From Thalassiosira profunda (Eukaryota; Bacillariophyta; Thalassiosirophyceae; Thalassiosirales; Thalassiosiraceae), in NCBI GenBank assembly GCA_036939355.1, contig JALLAP010000032.1:1-36253 (forward strand): DNA of 36,253 bases, written 5' to 3'. Shown here piece by piece: positions 17,758-28,634 of the stretch. The notes below the pieces were generated by a model. It ran no database searches. It saw only the letters and a list, made by a program, of their open reading frames with translations, and was not told where the DNA came from. Each line of letters starts with the position of its first letter. Position 1 is the first letter of the stretch. Position numbers and translations under genes: made by a program.

Positions 17758-19771
17758 ATGAGCTCATCAACAACTTCTGATTCTTCTCTCCCTGAAGGAT
17801 GCCAACTTTCAGCATGGGCCCGTGCCGATGAAACTCATCCCCATCTTTCAGATGGCAAAAAATACATCGTCAAACCCTTTACTGATGCAGTCTTTGACAG
17901 TGATGATTTTTGGAACACACACATTATCTACGTCAGCCATGAGTGCAAAAAAAACAAGGGGGTCCCTCGTCCTCCTTATCCTCTTCGACAGGCATTCTCA
18001 GCTCTCATGATGATTGCCTCATTCCTTGATGCAAACAAGAGCGAAGTCACAGACTACCTCCTGGTCCGTGGTGTTGCAATCGTGACGAATGACCGTAAAT
18101 CACTCGACAGAGTAGGGACCGAGAGATACGTCAGTGGTCAAATTGCGGCAGTAAAGTGTAGACTGAAAGCCGTGAGGGTGAAAGGGGTCCAACAGAGCGA
18201 AGAGGACACATCATTGTTGAAAGAACTGGGCATTGATGGTGTGGTACCACCAGGCTTTGCCATCCCCGAGCCTGTAAGGCAGATCTTTCTCCAGCAGTGG
18301 TATGAAAAGTGGGAGGAGCAGCAGCAGCATTCTGAGTCGATGAAGTTCCCAAAACGAAATATGTTTGCATGGCCATCCAAGAAGCGCCACGAAGCTGTGA
18401 GGTTGATCCCAGATCCCTTCTCATTGGAGATTGGTTCAACACTGGCCACAGACAAATTAGATAAATTCTGTCGCACACTCCAGGCCGAGATCAAAGATGG
18501 ATACGAAACAGGCGGTAAGGTGGAGATGAATAATGGGCACATGATCGAATATGGTAAGGAGGCTTCCAGTGGTTTTTGGGCTGGCTTCAAAAAGAGGTGG
18601 GAGGGCAGCGAGGAGGGGGGACCAGCACCGAAGAAGGCACGCACATTCCCCAGGGATGCAACTGTTCACTCTGGGAAGCCACTTTCTCCTACTGAGCTTG
18701 GAGTGTTTGTCAATGCCTGTGTGAATGCCCATTCTGGAGAGGAACATCAGTTCTTGGATGCATACTTTATTAACCTACTACAGGAGGAAAGTGGGATGAA
18801 AGAAAAAACTGAAGGAAGTCATCATGGCCCAGGAAGAGGCGGAGAGGATGCCCTTGGAAAGATTGAAAAAATGACCTGTCAGCCAATGCATATAGATGTG
18901 CATAACCTCGAGGACAATAAGGATGTGGTGGCAGGGTGCATGTTCCTGACAGAACACAATCCAACAACAATTACATATGATGTGTTCAAGGTCGACAAAC
19001 CCTCAACTTTTGGTAAGCTGAGGGAAACAGTCATGCAGGATGCCACCAAGGAAATGATGGAATTCCTTGACAAAATGGCAAAACCTGGCAAAATCACTGG
19101 AGAAGAATCACTGGAGAAGAATCCAGTTGCTTGGCTGCACTCTGGTGGCACAGTGTTGTCAGGGGGGAATCCATGTCGGAGACTGCCATTCGAGACGGCT
19201 GAACGCTTCTCAATTGTATACTTTGATGCTGACAGTCACCCACACTGTGGTGTCGCTTTGGAAAACCGTGCCAGGCTGAGCCTCTTCTTCCTGTTGAAAA
19301 GAAAGGAAAAGGGAGGCAAGGAGGAGCAGAAAGAGGAGGAGGGCCGCACCACTCGTGCTGCACGCAATAAGACTCCTGAGGGTGCGCCGCCTAAATACAA
19401 GTTCCAGATTTCAAGGGAGAAGTGTCTGATGTCCATCTTTGACCTAGTGAAGGACCACAATCAAACAAAACCTGAGTGGGCCATGTATTGGGGAGAGAAA
19501 TTGATGTTGGCCATGGCTCAGAGTGCAGTGTATGGAGCAAAAGAGGAGATTTTAGATTGGACAGGTGGATCGAAAAAATTTTCAAGGGGTGCAACCACTT
19601 ATGCTCAGTTGGCAGGTGAAGTATACGCTTGCCTCCTTGATCAACAATGGGAAAAAGCCGAGAAGAAGGCTGACCGCATGAAGAAGTTGAAGGATGCAAC
19701 ACTGGAATATCTCTCAAATCAAGTCGCCACTAGATTGAGTCAAGGGGCCATGTTACGTCTCTGTGAAGATG

Positions 19772-19776
<5 letters not shown>
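17758..19776 (+). CDS. Orphan nuclear-type protein with possible 2OG/Fe(II) oxygenase fold
   Basis: 672 aa from the ATG at 17758 (A at -3); an in-frame ATG at 17557 would add 67 low-complexity residues and overlaps a repeat. No family was recognised with certainty. Residues ~375-490 contain an HxD (H378, D380 in PMHIDVHN), a later His (H461 in AWLHSGG) and an Arg (R483 in ERFSIVYF). This order and the 22-residue His-to-Arg spacing fit the double-stranded beta-helix of 2-oxoglutarate/Fe(II) dioxygenases (compare AlkB: HxD, H, then R 23 residues on). A basic PKKAR cluster lies before it, and a charged Lys/Glu-rich linker and helices follow. An oxygenase role is a hypothesis; the rest of the protein gives no clue. 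The stop codon overlaps the start of an AAG microsatellite. Confidence 0.7.
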
Positions 19777-19804
<28 letters not shown>

Positions 19805-19821
19805 AAGAAGAAGAAGAAGAG
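19775..19821 (+). repeat. (AAG)n microsatellite overlapping a stop codon
   Basis: About fifteen AAG units; the TAA stop at 19774-19776 forms its first bases. It would encode polylysine if the stop were lost. Confidence 0.85.
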
Positions 19822-20068
19822 ACGGCCCCACCGTCGGAGCTGGATCGGACCCGACCTGGGACCACCTCCTCGCAGAGATGAAGGGCAAAAGAAAACTTGA
19901 TCAGGCTGGTGCCAAGTGTGGCTGTAAAGAATACTCTTGTATTGTAAAAGAAAGCTAGGATGTGTAATTGTCTCCAGGGTGCACACCTACCTACTACTCA
20001 CGCATTCCTCAAAATCTGACATGCGGTTGGTTTTGGCCAAGGTCACACTCATCCCAAAATACATACAT

Positions 20069-20410
20069 AGTCTAATTAGAGGTTATTTTGAAGTGTCGGG
20101 AATGAATTCATCCCTCGAGTGTGAGTCCGGCTTCGAAGTGAATGAAAAAAGATGGCCCGACAAAAAATAGTCTAAATTAGCTTATTTTAAAGTGCCGGCG
20201 GCAGACTTAGGACAAAAAGAGTCGGATGGTGTCCAATCGAGTACCAGTGCGATGTCCTTCAGTCCCTTGAGTGTGGGTCCGGCTTCGATGCGAATGAAAA
20301 AAGTGGCCAGACAAAAAAATAGGCTAAATTAGCTTATTTTAAAGTGCCGGGCTTGACTTCGTCCGTCGAGTGCAGGTCCGGCAACGGTGTCGAATGCGGT
20401 GGACCCCGAC
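20069..20410 (+). repeat. GTCTAATTTAG repeat array, copies 2-4
   Basis: Three successive copies of AGTCTAAWTTAG..TTATTTTRAAGTGCCGG begin near 20069, 20168 and 20319. Between them lie GAGTGTGRGTCCGGCTTCGA and GAATGAAAAAAG words. The array ends with TGGACTCCCGATAA near 20438, matching the TGGACTCCC that follows copy 1. No ORF crosses it. Confidence 0.7.
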
Positions 20411-20540
20411 AATGGAAAAATAATGCCAACAAGGCGTGGACTCCCGATAATGGGAAAACTCGGTTGTCTCAGTCCACGGATCTCATGTATCAGTTGGAAG
20501 ATTTTTTGCTGCCGTGCCGGTGCCGAGGATGACATTGCCA

Positions 20541-20654
20541 GACCTTGCCAAGCAGGTGCCGCCACCAAAGTTGCCATAAAATTTCACTGCGCGCCTCTTG
20601 ACCTTGCCAAGCAGGTGCCGCCACTTTTGCCATAATTTCACGGCGCGCCTCTTG
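20541..20654 (+). repeat. Tandem duplication, about 57 bp x 2
   Basis: Two adjacent copies share CCTTGCCAAGCAGGTGCCGC, then TTGCCATAA, TTTCAC and GCGCGCCTCTTG, with small indels between them. Origin unknown; it follows directly on the repeat array. Confidence 0.7.
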
Positions 20655-21133
20655 GCCACCAGAATTTCTTCCGGCGTCCACCTCCACCCACAACCCAGCC
20701 ATCAGCTGCTTGCCCACCCTCCCTGGTGGATGCCTGTGCCCCCTCCATCCTCCCCACCCCCCACCTCGACCCAGCCATAAGCACTTGGGCAGCAGCCTGC
20801 TCCACAGGGACCACTTCTTCTTCCTGGTGGCCGGCACACACTGCGGCCGATTGCCAACCCGGTGGCAGTGCCCCCCTCTCTTCCTCAACTGGCCCAACCC
20901 AACCATCCACACTTGTGCTCCCTGTGGCCCCGGGCTGACCCTCCCATCACATTGCCAGCACTATCATACCCCCTGACGATGGTCGTACGTAAAGAAGAGT
21001 TTCGTGCTATGGTGCTGGGGGGGGGGGTTCCCTCAATGCCACTTCATCAAGTTATGAGGTACTCGCAGGGGCTGTTCCCCTCCTTTCTTCAGTATCCAGG
21101 CCCAAGGATCGGACTGGCGCCAGTGGTAGCAAT
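20655..21133. other. Pro/Ser-coding-like leader region before the 21134 gene
   Basis: C-rich, with overlapping open frames rich in Pro, Ser and Thr and an 11-G run at 21017-21027. The frame of the 21134 ATG is open back to 20993. An upstream exon is possible, but no splice pair could be chosen. Confidence 0.3.
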
Positions 21134-24100
21134 ATGCGTCCCATCTCTCTTTTCCGACTTAAAGACATCAACCCCCGTTGTCTTGAGGGGGCTCGTTTCA
21201 CCACCACAAAGGAACATAAAAATATTCTCTTCCAGTTGCTCAGGGAGACAAGTGGTCCCTCTCTTTCAACTTTGGTACGGGGGAATTATATTGCCACAAC
21301 TTCTGAACTGAACTTGGTTCACTCCCCCCAAGAGGAGCGAGAGCAGAGGTCCCATGAGGAGCAGGACAATGGCACTGCAACAGGCACCACTGCTGGCACA
21401 GGGGCTGGCTTGGTAAGTGTGGGGGGCCACATAATCATTCCTCCACCACATGTTGAGCTGGCCGAGAGTGAATTGGATTCTGACTCTGACCCCTCGAGTG
21501 ATTATAACCCTCAGGATGATGATGCAGCTGCCAATGATGCTCCCCACACCAACGTGCCCAGCACTGATGATAATGATACTGATGGGGAGGCATCCACTGA
21601 CTCCTCCTTCCCCATGGAGAGTGGAATTGATGGTGAAGTGTCGTCAAGTGTCACCGCAAGTCCAGTGCAAGCACTTACTATCGCCGATGCAATATTTTGG
21701 GTCACACACATATCTGTAGGTGTAGCAGGCTTTGAGAAGGATGGAAACCTCATGGGTTATGAGGAAGCCTTTGCCGAATCCAAGAAGGACCTCTGGGCAA
21801 CATACATCCTTATCCTCAACTCCCTTGTTAATTATCTGTGTGGGGACGAGAACGAGGAGGGCTTCAGCCTAGCCCGCCTGAAGGAGTTCATCAAATCCCG
21901 GACATTCATTGGTGCAGGGTCTCCCACTGAGTCCAGTCAGACAAAGGACGAAATGTTGGCTGTTGAGTTGTTGCAATCATGGTTTCTGGATGAATTTGCC
22001 TACCAAACCAGGTTGATGCTCCACTTTGCCGATGGTGGTCACCGTGCCAGTGCCATTAGGGCACTACTTGTTGCCTTTTCACCTCCTGGGGGTGGACTCC
22101 TAGATCACGAAACAATGGTGGCTGTTGCTCATGTGGGAACTGTCCTCCAGTACCCACTGAATGTAAGCTCAAGTATTCCACCCCTGTTGAGTGAAGAGGT
22201 AGTGGCATCTTATAGGGATTTGGCAATGATGGATAACGAGAACCACCTGGCAACAAAGAATTATGGCCCCTTCGATGGTGTGGTTGAGATTCTGAGATAT
22301 CTGAGGGGGATTGTGAAAGGTTGTCACAGGGAAAAGACCCGCTACCTCTTGGATGATCGCTCCGCCTTCAAAAAACTACTCCACCTCAAATGTCTCCTAG
22401 AGGGGGGCCTTATTGACATCAACAACCCAGAAGATCTGAAGGAAATCAAAGACCTTTTAAGGTTGTTTATTGTCCCCGACAAGGATGAGCCATTGTTGGA
22501 GGGTACTGTGCGAGAGGAGGCACAGGAGAAAATCTGGAACACGATCATGGACACCATTAGAGGAAGAAAAAAGAGGCTCAAGGCCCACGACTTCCTTGAA
22601 TTCTTCATCGAGGCATGGGTGTGCCACATTGCCAAGCCTGCCATAGTCAAGGCAATTTTGAAGGTGCAAAAAGACAACCCTGCAGTTCTCCATGAGCTGA
22701 ATCTCTTCCATGGGAAAGAAGCTCCAGAAGCAACTGATCCAGCCTGGCATACCCTCTTCAATGCTCCCACAGACAATGGCAACAAACCCACATCACCTCG
22801 ACGGCCAAGAGTTAACCATTTCCTGTATCCTTCCTTCCAATTGCTCAGACTTGTGGAACCCCGAACTATTACCAAGGGACCAGCCATCCACCAAGATGGA
22901 CGGTATCCAGGGATCAGTCCGGCATTCAGCTCAGTGATGTTAGAAGTTGTTGACATCTGCCTCCTGGCCTTGCTGTCTGATCAATCATTTGAGGCCCTTG
23001 ACAAATGCTTCAAAGTGCGCACCTATGGTCACACACAGATGGACGTTTCTCGAGCTGAGGATGAATTAACTTCCCTCACCTGCTTCGTGAACATTGTTGG
23101 AAGCTCCGCAAATTCATCAGAAAAACTTATGGCAGCGTTTTATGCCCTGGGCAATTCAGGAAAGCAATCTTCTCAATCTGCTGCTCAATACCTTCCACCG
23201 ATGGCTAGGCTACCATTCGAACTTGCCAGCAGTGTCTTGGTGGTCGCTCCTGTCATGAGCATACTGGGTCCCAAGCCAAAGCCTGACATCCCTAACAACA
23301 CTGCTATTGCCAATTTTGGCTCAGTGGATGTATTTTTCGAGAGGCTCCGCAAGTTGGGGGTGGTACTGCCTGATGGGGATGGTGACGATGAAGTTTCCCA
23401 CAAGGAGCAGATGGTTCGAACCATCCATGACATACTTGACAAACACGTCAGAGGTGATACCAATTATCTCACACAGATCACCATCGCATTCCAAATCATG
23501 GTTGGCAACCAGAGAAGGAGCAATGAGGAGGAACTTCGATTTCCACTGACCGAGCAGGAGATGAGCAACAGACGGGGGTCATCTTGGCAGGATTTGTCAA
23601 TTTCCATGGAAGCTATCGACACCAATCAACTGTATATTTGTCTCCCCGAGAGGATGGAGAGGTCCATCATCGCAGCAGCACCTGGACCTGAAGAAGGAAG
23701 GGCCACCCTTCGCCATCCAAACCAGAGCCTCATTGTCGGGGATCCCTCAAATCAAGGTGGCACCCTTGCTGGCCATACCTCCTGCCGCAGGCCAGCAAAA
23801 ATCAGAAGACAAACTCGATGCTACGTCTCATTTCATGATGGTATCATGAACTATGGCATCATGGACCCTATTGTCATGAAAGGGTTCAGTCAGTTTGTGA
23901 CACGCCTGATTACGGCCGGTGCACTGGAGCGGACTGATGCTACAGCCCCAATTGTTGCACCAGCCACTTATCTGGTTCCACTTGGTCAGGGGTGGGGGCC
24001 TGGCTTCGAATTGGCGAGCGATGAAGTTCGTCAATATCTTGCATCTGTGGGAGATACCCCCCCAGACGAGGACTTGCCAGTGCTTGCACGAAAATTGGAG

Positions 24101-25781
24101 ACAGGAAATCTGAGGGAGTTCATCCATCATCTGATGCCATGCATGCTCAATGACCAAAATCCCATGAAATGGATGGTAGATTGCATCAACCGTATCATAG
24201 GACAGCATTTTGAGAAGAATGACAGCAAGAAGAAGAAGAAGAAGAAGGCAGCACAGGCAGAGCAACCTGGCAAAAGGGTGACAAGGTCAAGTACGAGAGA
24301 GGCAAAGCAAAACAGAGACAATGAGAATGTCAGCACGAGCCAAGCATCTGGTGATGAGAATTCCATTGCTCCTGCTGGCCCTGCTGCTGTCCCTGGTGCT
24401 GGCTCCCATGCTGCTGACCCTGCTGCTGTCCCTGGTGCTGGCTCTGATGGAGAATACGAGTTTGGTGAAAATCACTCTGGTCACCCATCAATTGGAAAAC
24501 AAGTGCCCTCGGATGGCGATGGTGATAGTGATGCTAGCAGACATGAGCATTCTGACAACCAGGAGGTTCCACGTAGAGGAAAACAACTCCCCACCACACC
24601 TGTTGCGCGAAAACAACTCCCCACCACACCTTCACCTGGTAAAGGGAGACACCCCCCGGATTCCTCTGATGATGATGGTGATGGTGATGCTAGCGGACAT
24701 GAGCACTCTGACAACCAGGAGGTTCCACGTAGAGGAAAACAACTCCCCACCACACCTGTTGAATTCCTCTGATGATGATGGTGATGGTGATGCTAGCGGA
24801 CATGAGCACTCTGACAAGCACAAGCGCAAGCGCAAGCGCAGCCGATCCAATACAGAAGGCCCGACCCTGAAGAAGGCTGATGCCTCTGCTGATGCTGATT
24901 CTGATGATGATTCCGATGATGATTCTAGCAGCACCAGCTCTAGTGACTCGAGCAGCTCTGAAGAGAGTGAGGGAGCAGTGTCCACTACAGCACAACAGGT
25001 ACAACATCGGGGGGGAAAGGACATTGCTAAATTCCAGCCTCATGTTCAACAAGGTACGAGGGAGAAGATCATCCATGGTATCATCGAATTGGCAACTGAG
25101 TTGTATGATGCCCTAACCAAACCAGCCCCCCCCTGTCTGTCATCAGATGAAGATCAGAGGAAGTCAGAGGAAGCCAAAAAAGCTCTGGTTCCTGAACCAG
25201 TGCCAGTACAGGCACCCTGCAAACTGACCGTGGTTGACACTAATCAGGATGTTGAGGCTGTCAAAATGAATGTTGGGCAAGACACGGGGCGACTTGAGAT
25301 GGCCACTCGGATGAACATGGAAGCCGCCACCACAGGGTTTCATTCAGATGACGTTGCAATGTTACAGCTGGCAATGGCCGAAAATTTGGAATTGAGAAAG
25401 ACACTGCAATCCCTGCTCACTACTTGTCAGGCCCTACATGAGAAGCTGATCCCAAAGACTGTGATTGTTTGCAAAGATGGAGAAGCCAAAGACGATGAAG
25501 CAGCTGAAGATTCAGCAGGCAAACGGGTGTACATGATGGACGAGAATGAGGACACCACTTCAATGATTTCTGAGCTGAAGCGATGCAAGGACAACCTTCG
25601 AACTGTAGTGAAGTGCCCAACCGCTCATCCTGTGCCATATTTGGACCAAACAAAGGAAGGTGCTTCACGGACAACACACCGTTCTTCACCTACAACCTGG
25701 TCTTCTCTGTATGGGGCCGAAATGGATATGGAGAATGGTTCTTTCCAGAATCTGTACCGGGAGATGAATGAAGGACCCTAA
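21134..25781 (+). CDS. Large orphan nuclear-type protein (~1,550 aa), split by an out-of-frame repeat
   Basis: Family not recognised. The first frame gives 1,212 codons from the ATG at 21134 to 24772. It has an acidic Ser/Asp-rich segment (about residues 70-170), a long helical region (about 180-1030) with EEGFSLARLKEFI, LLDDRSAFKKLLHLKCLLEGG and VDVFFERLRKLG, a K7 tract, and repeats of GDGDASGHEHSDNQEVPRRG. The third copy of that repeat continues in the neighbouring frame to 25781. There it is followed by HKRKRKRSRSN, Asp/Ser runs and a helical tail (MLQLAMAENLELRKTLQSL). Two identical 55-nt cores lie 103 nt apart, so the frame changes by one base within the array and both ORFs most likely belong to one gene. 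The basic and acidic tracts suggest a nuclear scaffold or chromatin factor; this is inference. Confidence 0.65.
24511..24817 (+). repeat. Coding minisatellite, three copies, last one out of frame
   Basis: Copies centre on GATGCTAGC at 24530, 24686 and 24789. The first step is 156 nt (in frame). The second is 103 nt (not a multiple of three), although the 55-nt core at 24660-24714 and 24763-24817 is identical. Confidence 0.85.
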
Positions 25782-25877
25782 ATCGTCAATGCACATAATA
25801 TGGAACACACGTGAATACCTCTCACCATTTTGACTTGTTACCTATCTGTTCGAGTGATGGCAGGGAGTGCTCTATAT

Positions 25878-25884
25878 CTCATAA
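25878..25884 (+). promoter_or_regulatory. CTCATAA element, distal, before the 26232 gene
   Basis: TCTCATAATTCTAC, 97 nt after the previous stop codon. A second copy lies nearer the gene; this may be an alternative initiator. Confidence 0.35.
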
Positions 25885-26074
25885 TTCTACAACAAGTTTA
25901 GCCAGAGCATCTGCAATACAATACATTATTTGATATCATCCCAGAGTATCGTAGATTTTTGAGAACCTCAAAGAAGACAATTTTCTGGCACTTTTGGCGA
26001 TACACGAGCGCGGGAATTGGTAGGACTCCATCATCGCCAAAATGACGTGTTGTTCCACAGGAATCCCACAAAGG

Positions 26075-26081
26075 CTCATAA
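26075..26081 (+). promoter_or_regulatory. CTCATAA element, proximal, before the 26232 gene
   Basis: GGCTCATAATTTTCAGTTT, closely similar in layout to the oomycete initiator consensus (GCTCATTYYNCAWTTT). With the leader intron removed, the leader would be about 70 nt. Confidence 0.5.
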
Positions 26082-26107
26082 TTTTCAGTTTGGGGTTGAC
26101 ACATCAT

Positions 26108-26188
26108 GTAAGATTTTTTTTTCTGGATGGTGGTTGGCCAAAACTGTGACTCCCTCACCTCACTCACCACCACTTTTATTATTTTCAG
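26108..26188 (+). other. Probable 5' leader intron of the 26232 gene
   Basis: 81 nt, GTAAGA donor, T-rich start and TTATTATTTTCAG acceptor. It lies wholly between the proximal CTCATAA element and the ATG. Confidence 0.55.
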
Positions 26189-26231
26189 TGCCTAATCTAA
26201 TTGTCCAGCACCTCTCTCCACCTTCACCATC

Positions 26232-27974
26232 ATGCATCTCACCAATACATCACCACCCAAGTCATGGCTACTTGACGAACGTATTGTATACAAGAAACAG
26301 TATCGTGTCTTCTTTCTCCTGATGCAACTATGTGATAAGATACATGACCCAGAAAAGTACCTATACGATGACCTCAACTATCATGATTCACTGTCTTTCA
26401 CAAACTTCAAGGCAGTGAGCTTGTCTATCCAATCATGGACAACGAAGATGGTTGCCTCCATTACAGAAGCCATGGAAGATTCCGACCTTCCTATTGATAT
26501 TACCACGGCCACACTACCACAGTCACTCACACTCTTTGACTTGGGCACAGAAGAAGAAGACACCAGCGGCAGCATCATTGACTCATTCACCAATGGATGT
26601 CTGGAGAGTGACCCCAAGACCAAGAATCCGGTTCTGGCAGTGACCATCATTCGCCTACTTCTGTGGTCATGCATGTCTGAGTACAGCCATCACATCATCT
26701 ATGGGGCTCTTCTATGTGTCACCCAGCCTTTAAAGTCACAGGGTGAAATAACCAGCGACCACATTTGGAACTGGTTGGTATCTTTGGTGCAGTGTGTCGA
26801 AGCTTCACTACACTTCTATCACAAGAGTGTTATGGCAGAGTTCCCCCTCAATGATGACAAAGGCGACACCAAACTCGCCTTGGTCTCAGCATTTACGGAG
26901 CTGGTGCTCTATGAATCTATTGGTCCTTTTGTCGCCCTGGGTGTGAACCCAGTTGGTCTTATCCTGGACGAGACCGGTGTGAACATGGATGGATTCCAGG
27001 AGAAGCTGAAGGGCAAAGGAAACACGCTTGTTTCCTTGTCTGCAGCATTTATTGGCCACCTCAGCAAGGCATCCGTTATAGGGATGGAGTCTGACTGTAC
27101 TTTCGGGAAAAGAAGTGACTTCTCAGGTCGCCGCATCAAGTCAGCCATCACACCCGCAGTCAAGTCAATGAGTGACTTTTCTTTGAGAATCACTCCGAGT
27201 GACCACTGGGTACCATCCATGTATTTCAAGGAGCACACAAAGGTCAGTGCACAGGCCAACTCTGTTGGGGGGTCGGCACTAGTGCCACTACTTGACCAGG
27301 GCAGACATGACACAATGATGTCTCTTCATCGGCACATTGAACCCGCCATTGAGAAATTGCACCAATGCTGGGGCTGTGGTGATGACCTCAAAAAGGACAG
27401 TTTTGGGGGTAGCTGCCAAAAGCTGGTAGACAATTACAAGAGACTCGGCCTTGATCTGTCGGAAGCAAGCTTCCTTGTAGTCTTGGTTCATCATCTCCAC
27501 ACAATTGTTCCTGGTGAACATTACAAGACCACCGAACTGGACGAATATCTGGTGTCAAATGCACACAAAATTCTCGCTGATGCCTGTCACCTGAGAATTT
27601 GGTTATCCAGTGCATCCACTCCATATATCAAGTCTTTGATGGAAACATTCTGCTCGTGCTGTTCACTCAACCTGGCAGTGATGCAGGAGAGGTCCCTTGT
27701 CACTCCTGCCATACAGGAACAAGCCATCCATTTCTTCAGGAACCGACCAGGGTCCCCTCCTATTCTCCTTGCTGAGACAGGACCTGACACATCTTCACCA
27801 CCACTGGGGCCACCCATGCTTGACAATGCTGAAGCAAACAATGTTGCTCTCTCCAAAAGAATTGCAAGTGAAACTCCCACCAAGTCCTCTAAGAGCTCTA
27901 GGGGAAACTCTAGGGGAAACAAGCGGCAACTACCAAACAAGATCAAAAACAGCAGGGGGAGGAAGAAGAGATGA
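26232..27974 (+). CDS. Orphan 580-aa protein with basic tail
   Basis: Single open frame, family not recognised. Start ATG at 26232 has A at -3. The N-terminal 430 residues are helical and moderately hydrophobic (NPVLAVTIIRLLLWSCMSEY, WLVSLVQCVEASLHFYHKS, LVSLSAAFIGHLS). No convincing signal peptide is seen, and I read these as buried helices rather than membrane spans. A small Cys cluster (HQCWGCGDD, about residue 380) could bind metal but lacks a full pattern. From ~530 the protein is Ser/Pro-rich and then strongly basic (SRGNKRQLPNKIKNSRGRKKR), a likely nuclear signal or nucleic-acid-binding tail. It is the third in a run of six plus-strand genes reaching the telomere. No transposase or polymerase motif was found. 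Confidence 0.7.
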   Translation: MHLTNTSPPKSWLLDERIVYKKQYRVFFLLMQLCDKIHDPEKYLYDDLNYHDSLSFTNFKAVSLSIQSWTTKMVASITEAMEDSDLPIDITTATLPQSLTLFDLGTEEEDTSGSIIDSFTNGCLESDPKTKNPVLAVTIIRLLLWSCMSEYSHHIIYGALLCVTQPLKSQGEITSDHIWNWLVSLVQCVEASLHFYHKSVMAEFPLNDDKGDTKLALVSAFTELVLYESIGPFVALGVNPVGLILDETGVNMDGFQEKLKGKGNTLVSLSAAFIGHLSKASVIGMESDCTFGKRSDFSGRRIKSAITPAVKSMSDFSLRITPSDHWVPSMYFKEHTKVSAQANSVGGSALVPLLDQGRHDTMMSLHRHIEPAIEKLHQCWGCGDDLKKDSFGGSCQKLVDNYKRLGLDLSEASFLVVLVHHLHTIVPGEHYKTTELDEYLVSNAHKILADACHLRIWLSSASTPYIKSLMETFCSCCSLNLAVMQERSLVTPAIQEQAIHFFRNRPGSPPILLAETGPDTSSPPLGPPMLDNAEANNVALSKRIASETPTKSSKSSRGNSRGNKRQLPNKIKNSRGRKKR

Positions 27975-28315
27975 GGAGTGGTTTATTTGGGTCACCTTTG
28001 GGCATCTATTATGGGATAACTGAAGGGAGGGTGATCGGGTTATGAGTAGGTTTTCATTGGTATATCCTTGGGTTGTATGCTGTGAATTGAATTGGTCTGG
28101 TCAGTACTAATTATTGGTGGTAACCCAATACGTACACTTAATATCACTCCGACTACGTGATCACTAAAAAGCCGGCTGCAACAAGGAGAGGCATTAACTG
28201 CCCTGATTTTTTGCAGGTACCATATTGAGGTGTCATTGATGTGATTGGCCCTCTACCGAACTCTCTCTCTAATAGAGGTGAACCATGGGTAATGACTCGC
28301 TAAAAGTTGAACTCC

Positions 28316-28450
28316 CAAAAAATTGGCTAATTTAGATTATTTTGAAATTGCCGGGCCTCGCCCCGGGGAACGGGCAAAACCCCGGCTTGATTAGAAAATT
28401 GTCTAATTTAGATTATTTTATTTACCAATAGTGATGGACTCCCAAATATC
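28316..28450 (+). repeat. GTCTAATTTAG repeat, copies 5 and 6
   Basis: Two copies of GGCTAATTTAGATTATTTTG / GTCTAATTTAGATTATTTTA at 28325 and 28400 flank a GC-rich segment with CCGGG..CCCGG self-complementarity. TGGACTCCCAAATA follows. The arrangement parallels copy 1 at 6.3 kb. Confidence 0.7.
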
Positions 28451-28468
28451 GCCCGCCAACAAATAACA

Positions 28469-28520
28469 TAAGTACCTACCTACAATTCTACAATACCTGC
28501 ATATTGTAGGTAGGTACTTA
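28469..28520. repeat. Perfect 18-bp inverted repeat
   Basis: TAAGTACCTACCTACAAT (28469-28486) and its exact reverse complement (28503-28520) are separated by 16 nt. It could form an RNA or DNA hairpin 115 bp before the ATG at 28635, or be a protein-binding palindrome. Confidence 0.9.
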
Positions 28521-28634
28521 ACAACCCTTCACACCTTTGTTTCATTTTTTGATCCAATGCTTGAGTAATAAGTCATCAACCTCTCAACCAAGTGAGGGAT
28601 ATGTAGCACCCCATATGCCAACCTCCCCTTAAAG

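Larger units (their letters stand above)
27975..28634. other. Spacer with repeats and inverted repeat
   Basis: No gene. Contains copies 5 and 6 of the GTCTAATTTAG family, a TGGACTCCC word and a perfect 18-bp inverted repeat, described separately. A CTCTCTCTCT run lies near 28260. Confidence 0.6.

Noticed and set aside
24639..24718. 80-nt intron inside the minisatellite explaining the frame change
   Set aside because: Splicing GTAAAG to ACCAG leads to a stop codon four codons later, so it does not join the two frames.
24511..24817. CRISPR-like repeats
   Set aside because: The repeats are in coding sequence of a eukaryotic gene, only three copies, with unequal spacing and no unique spacers.
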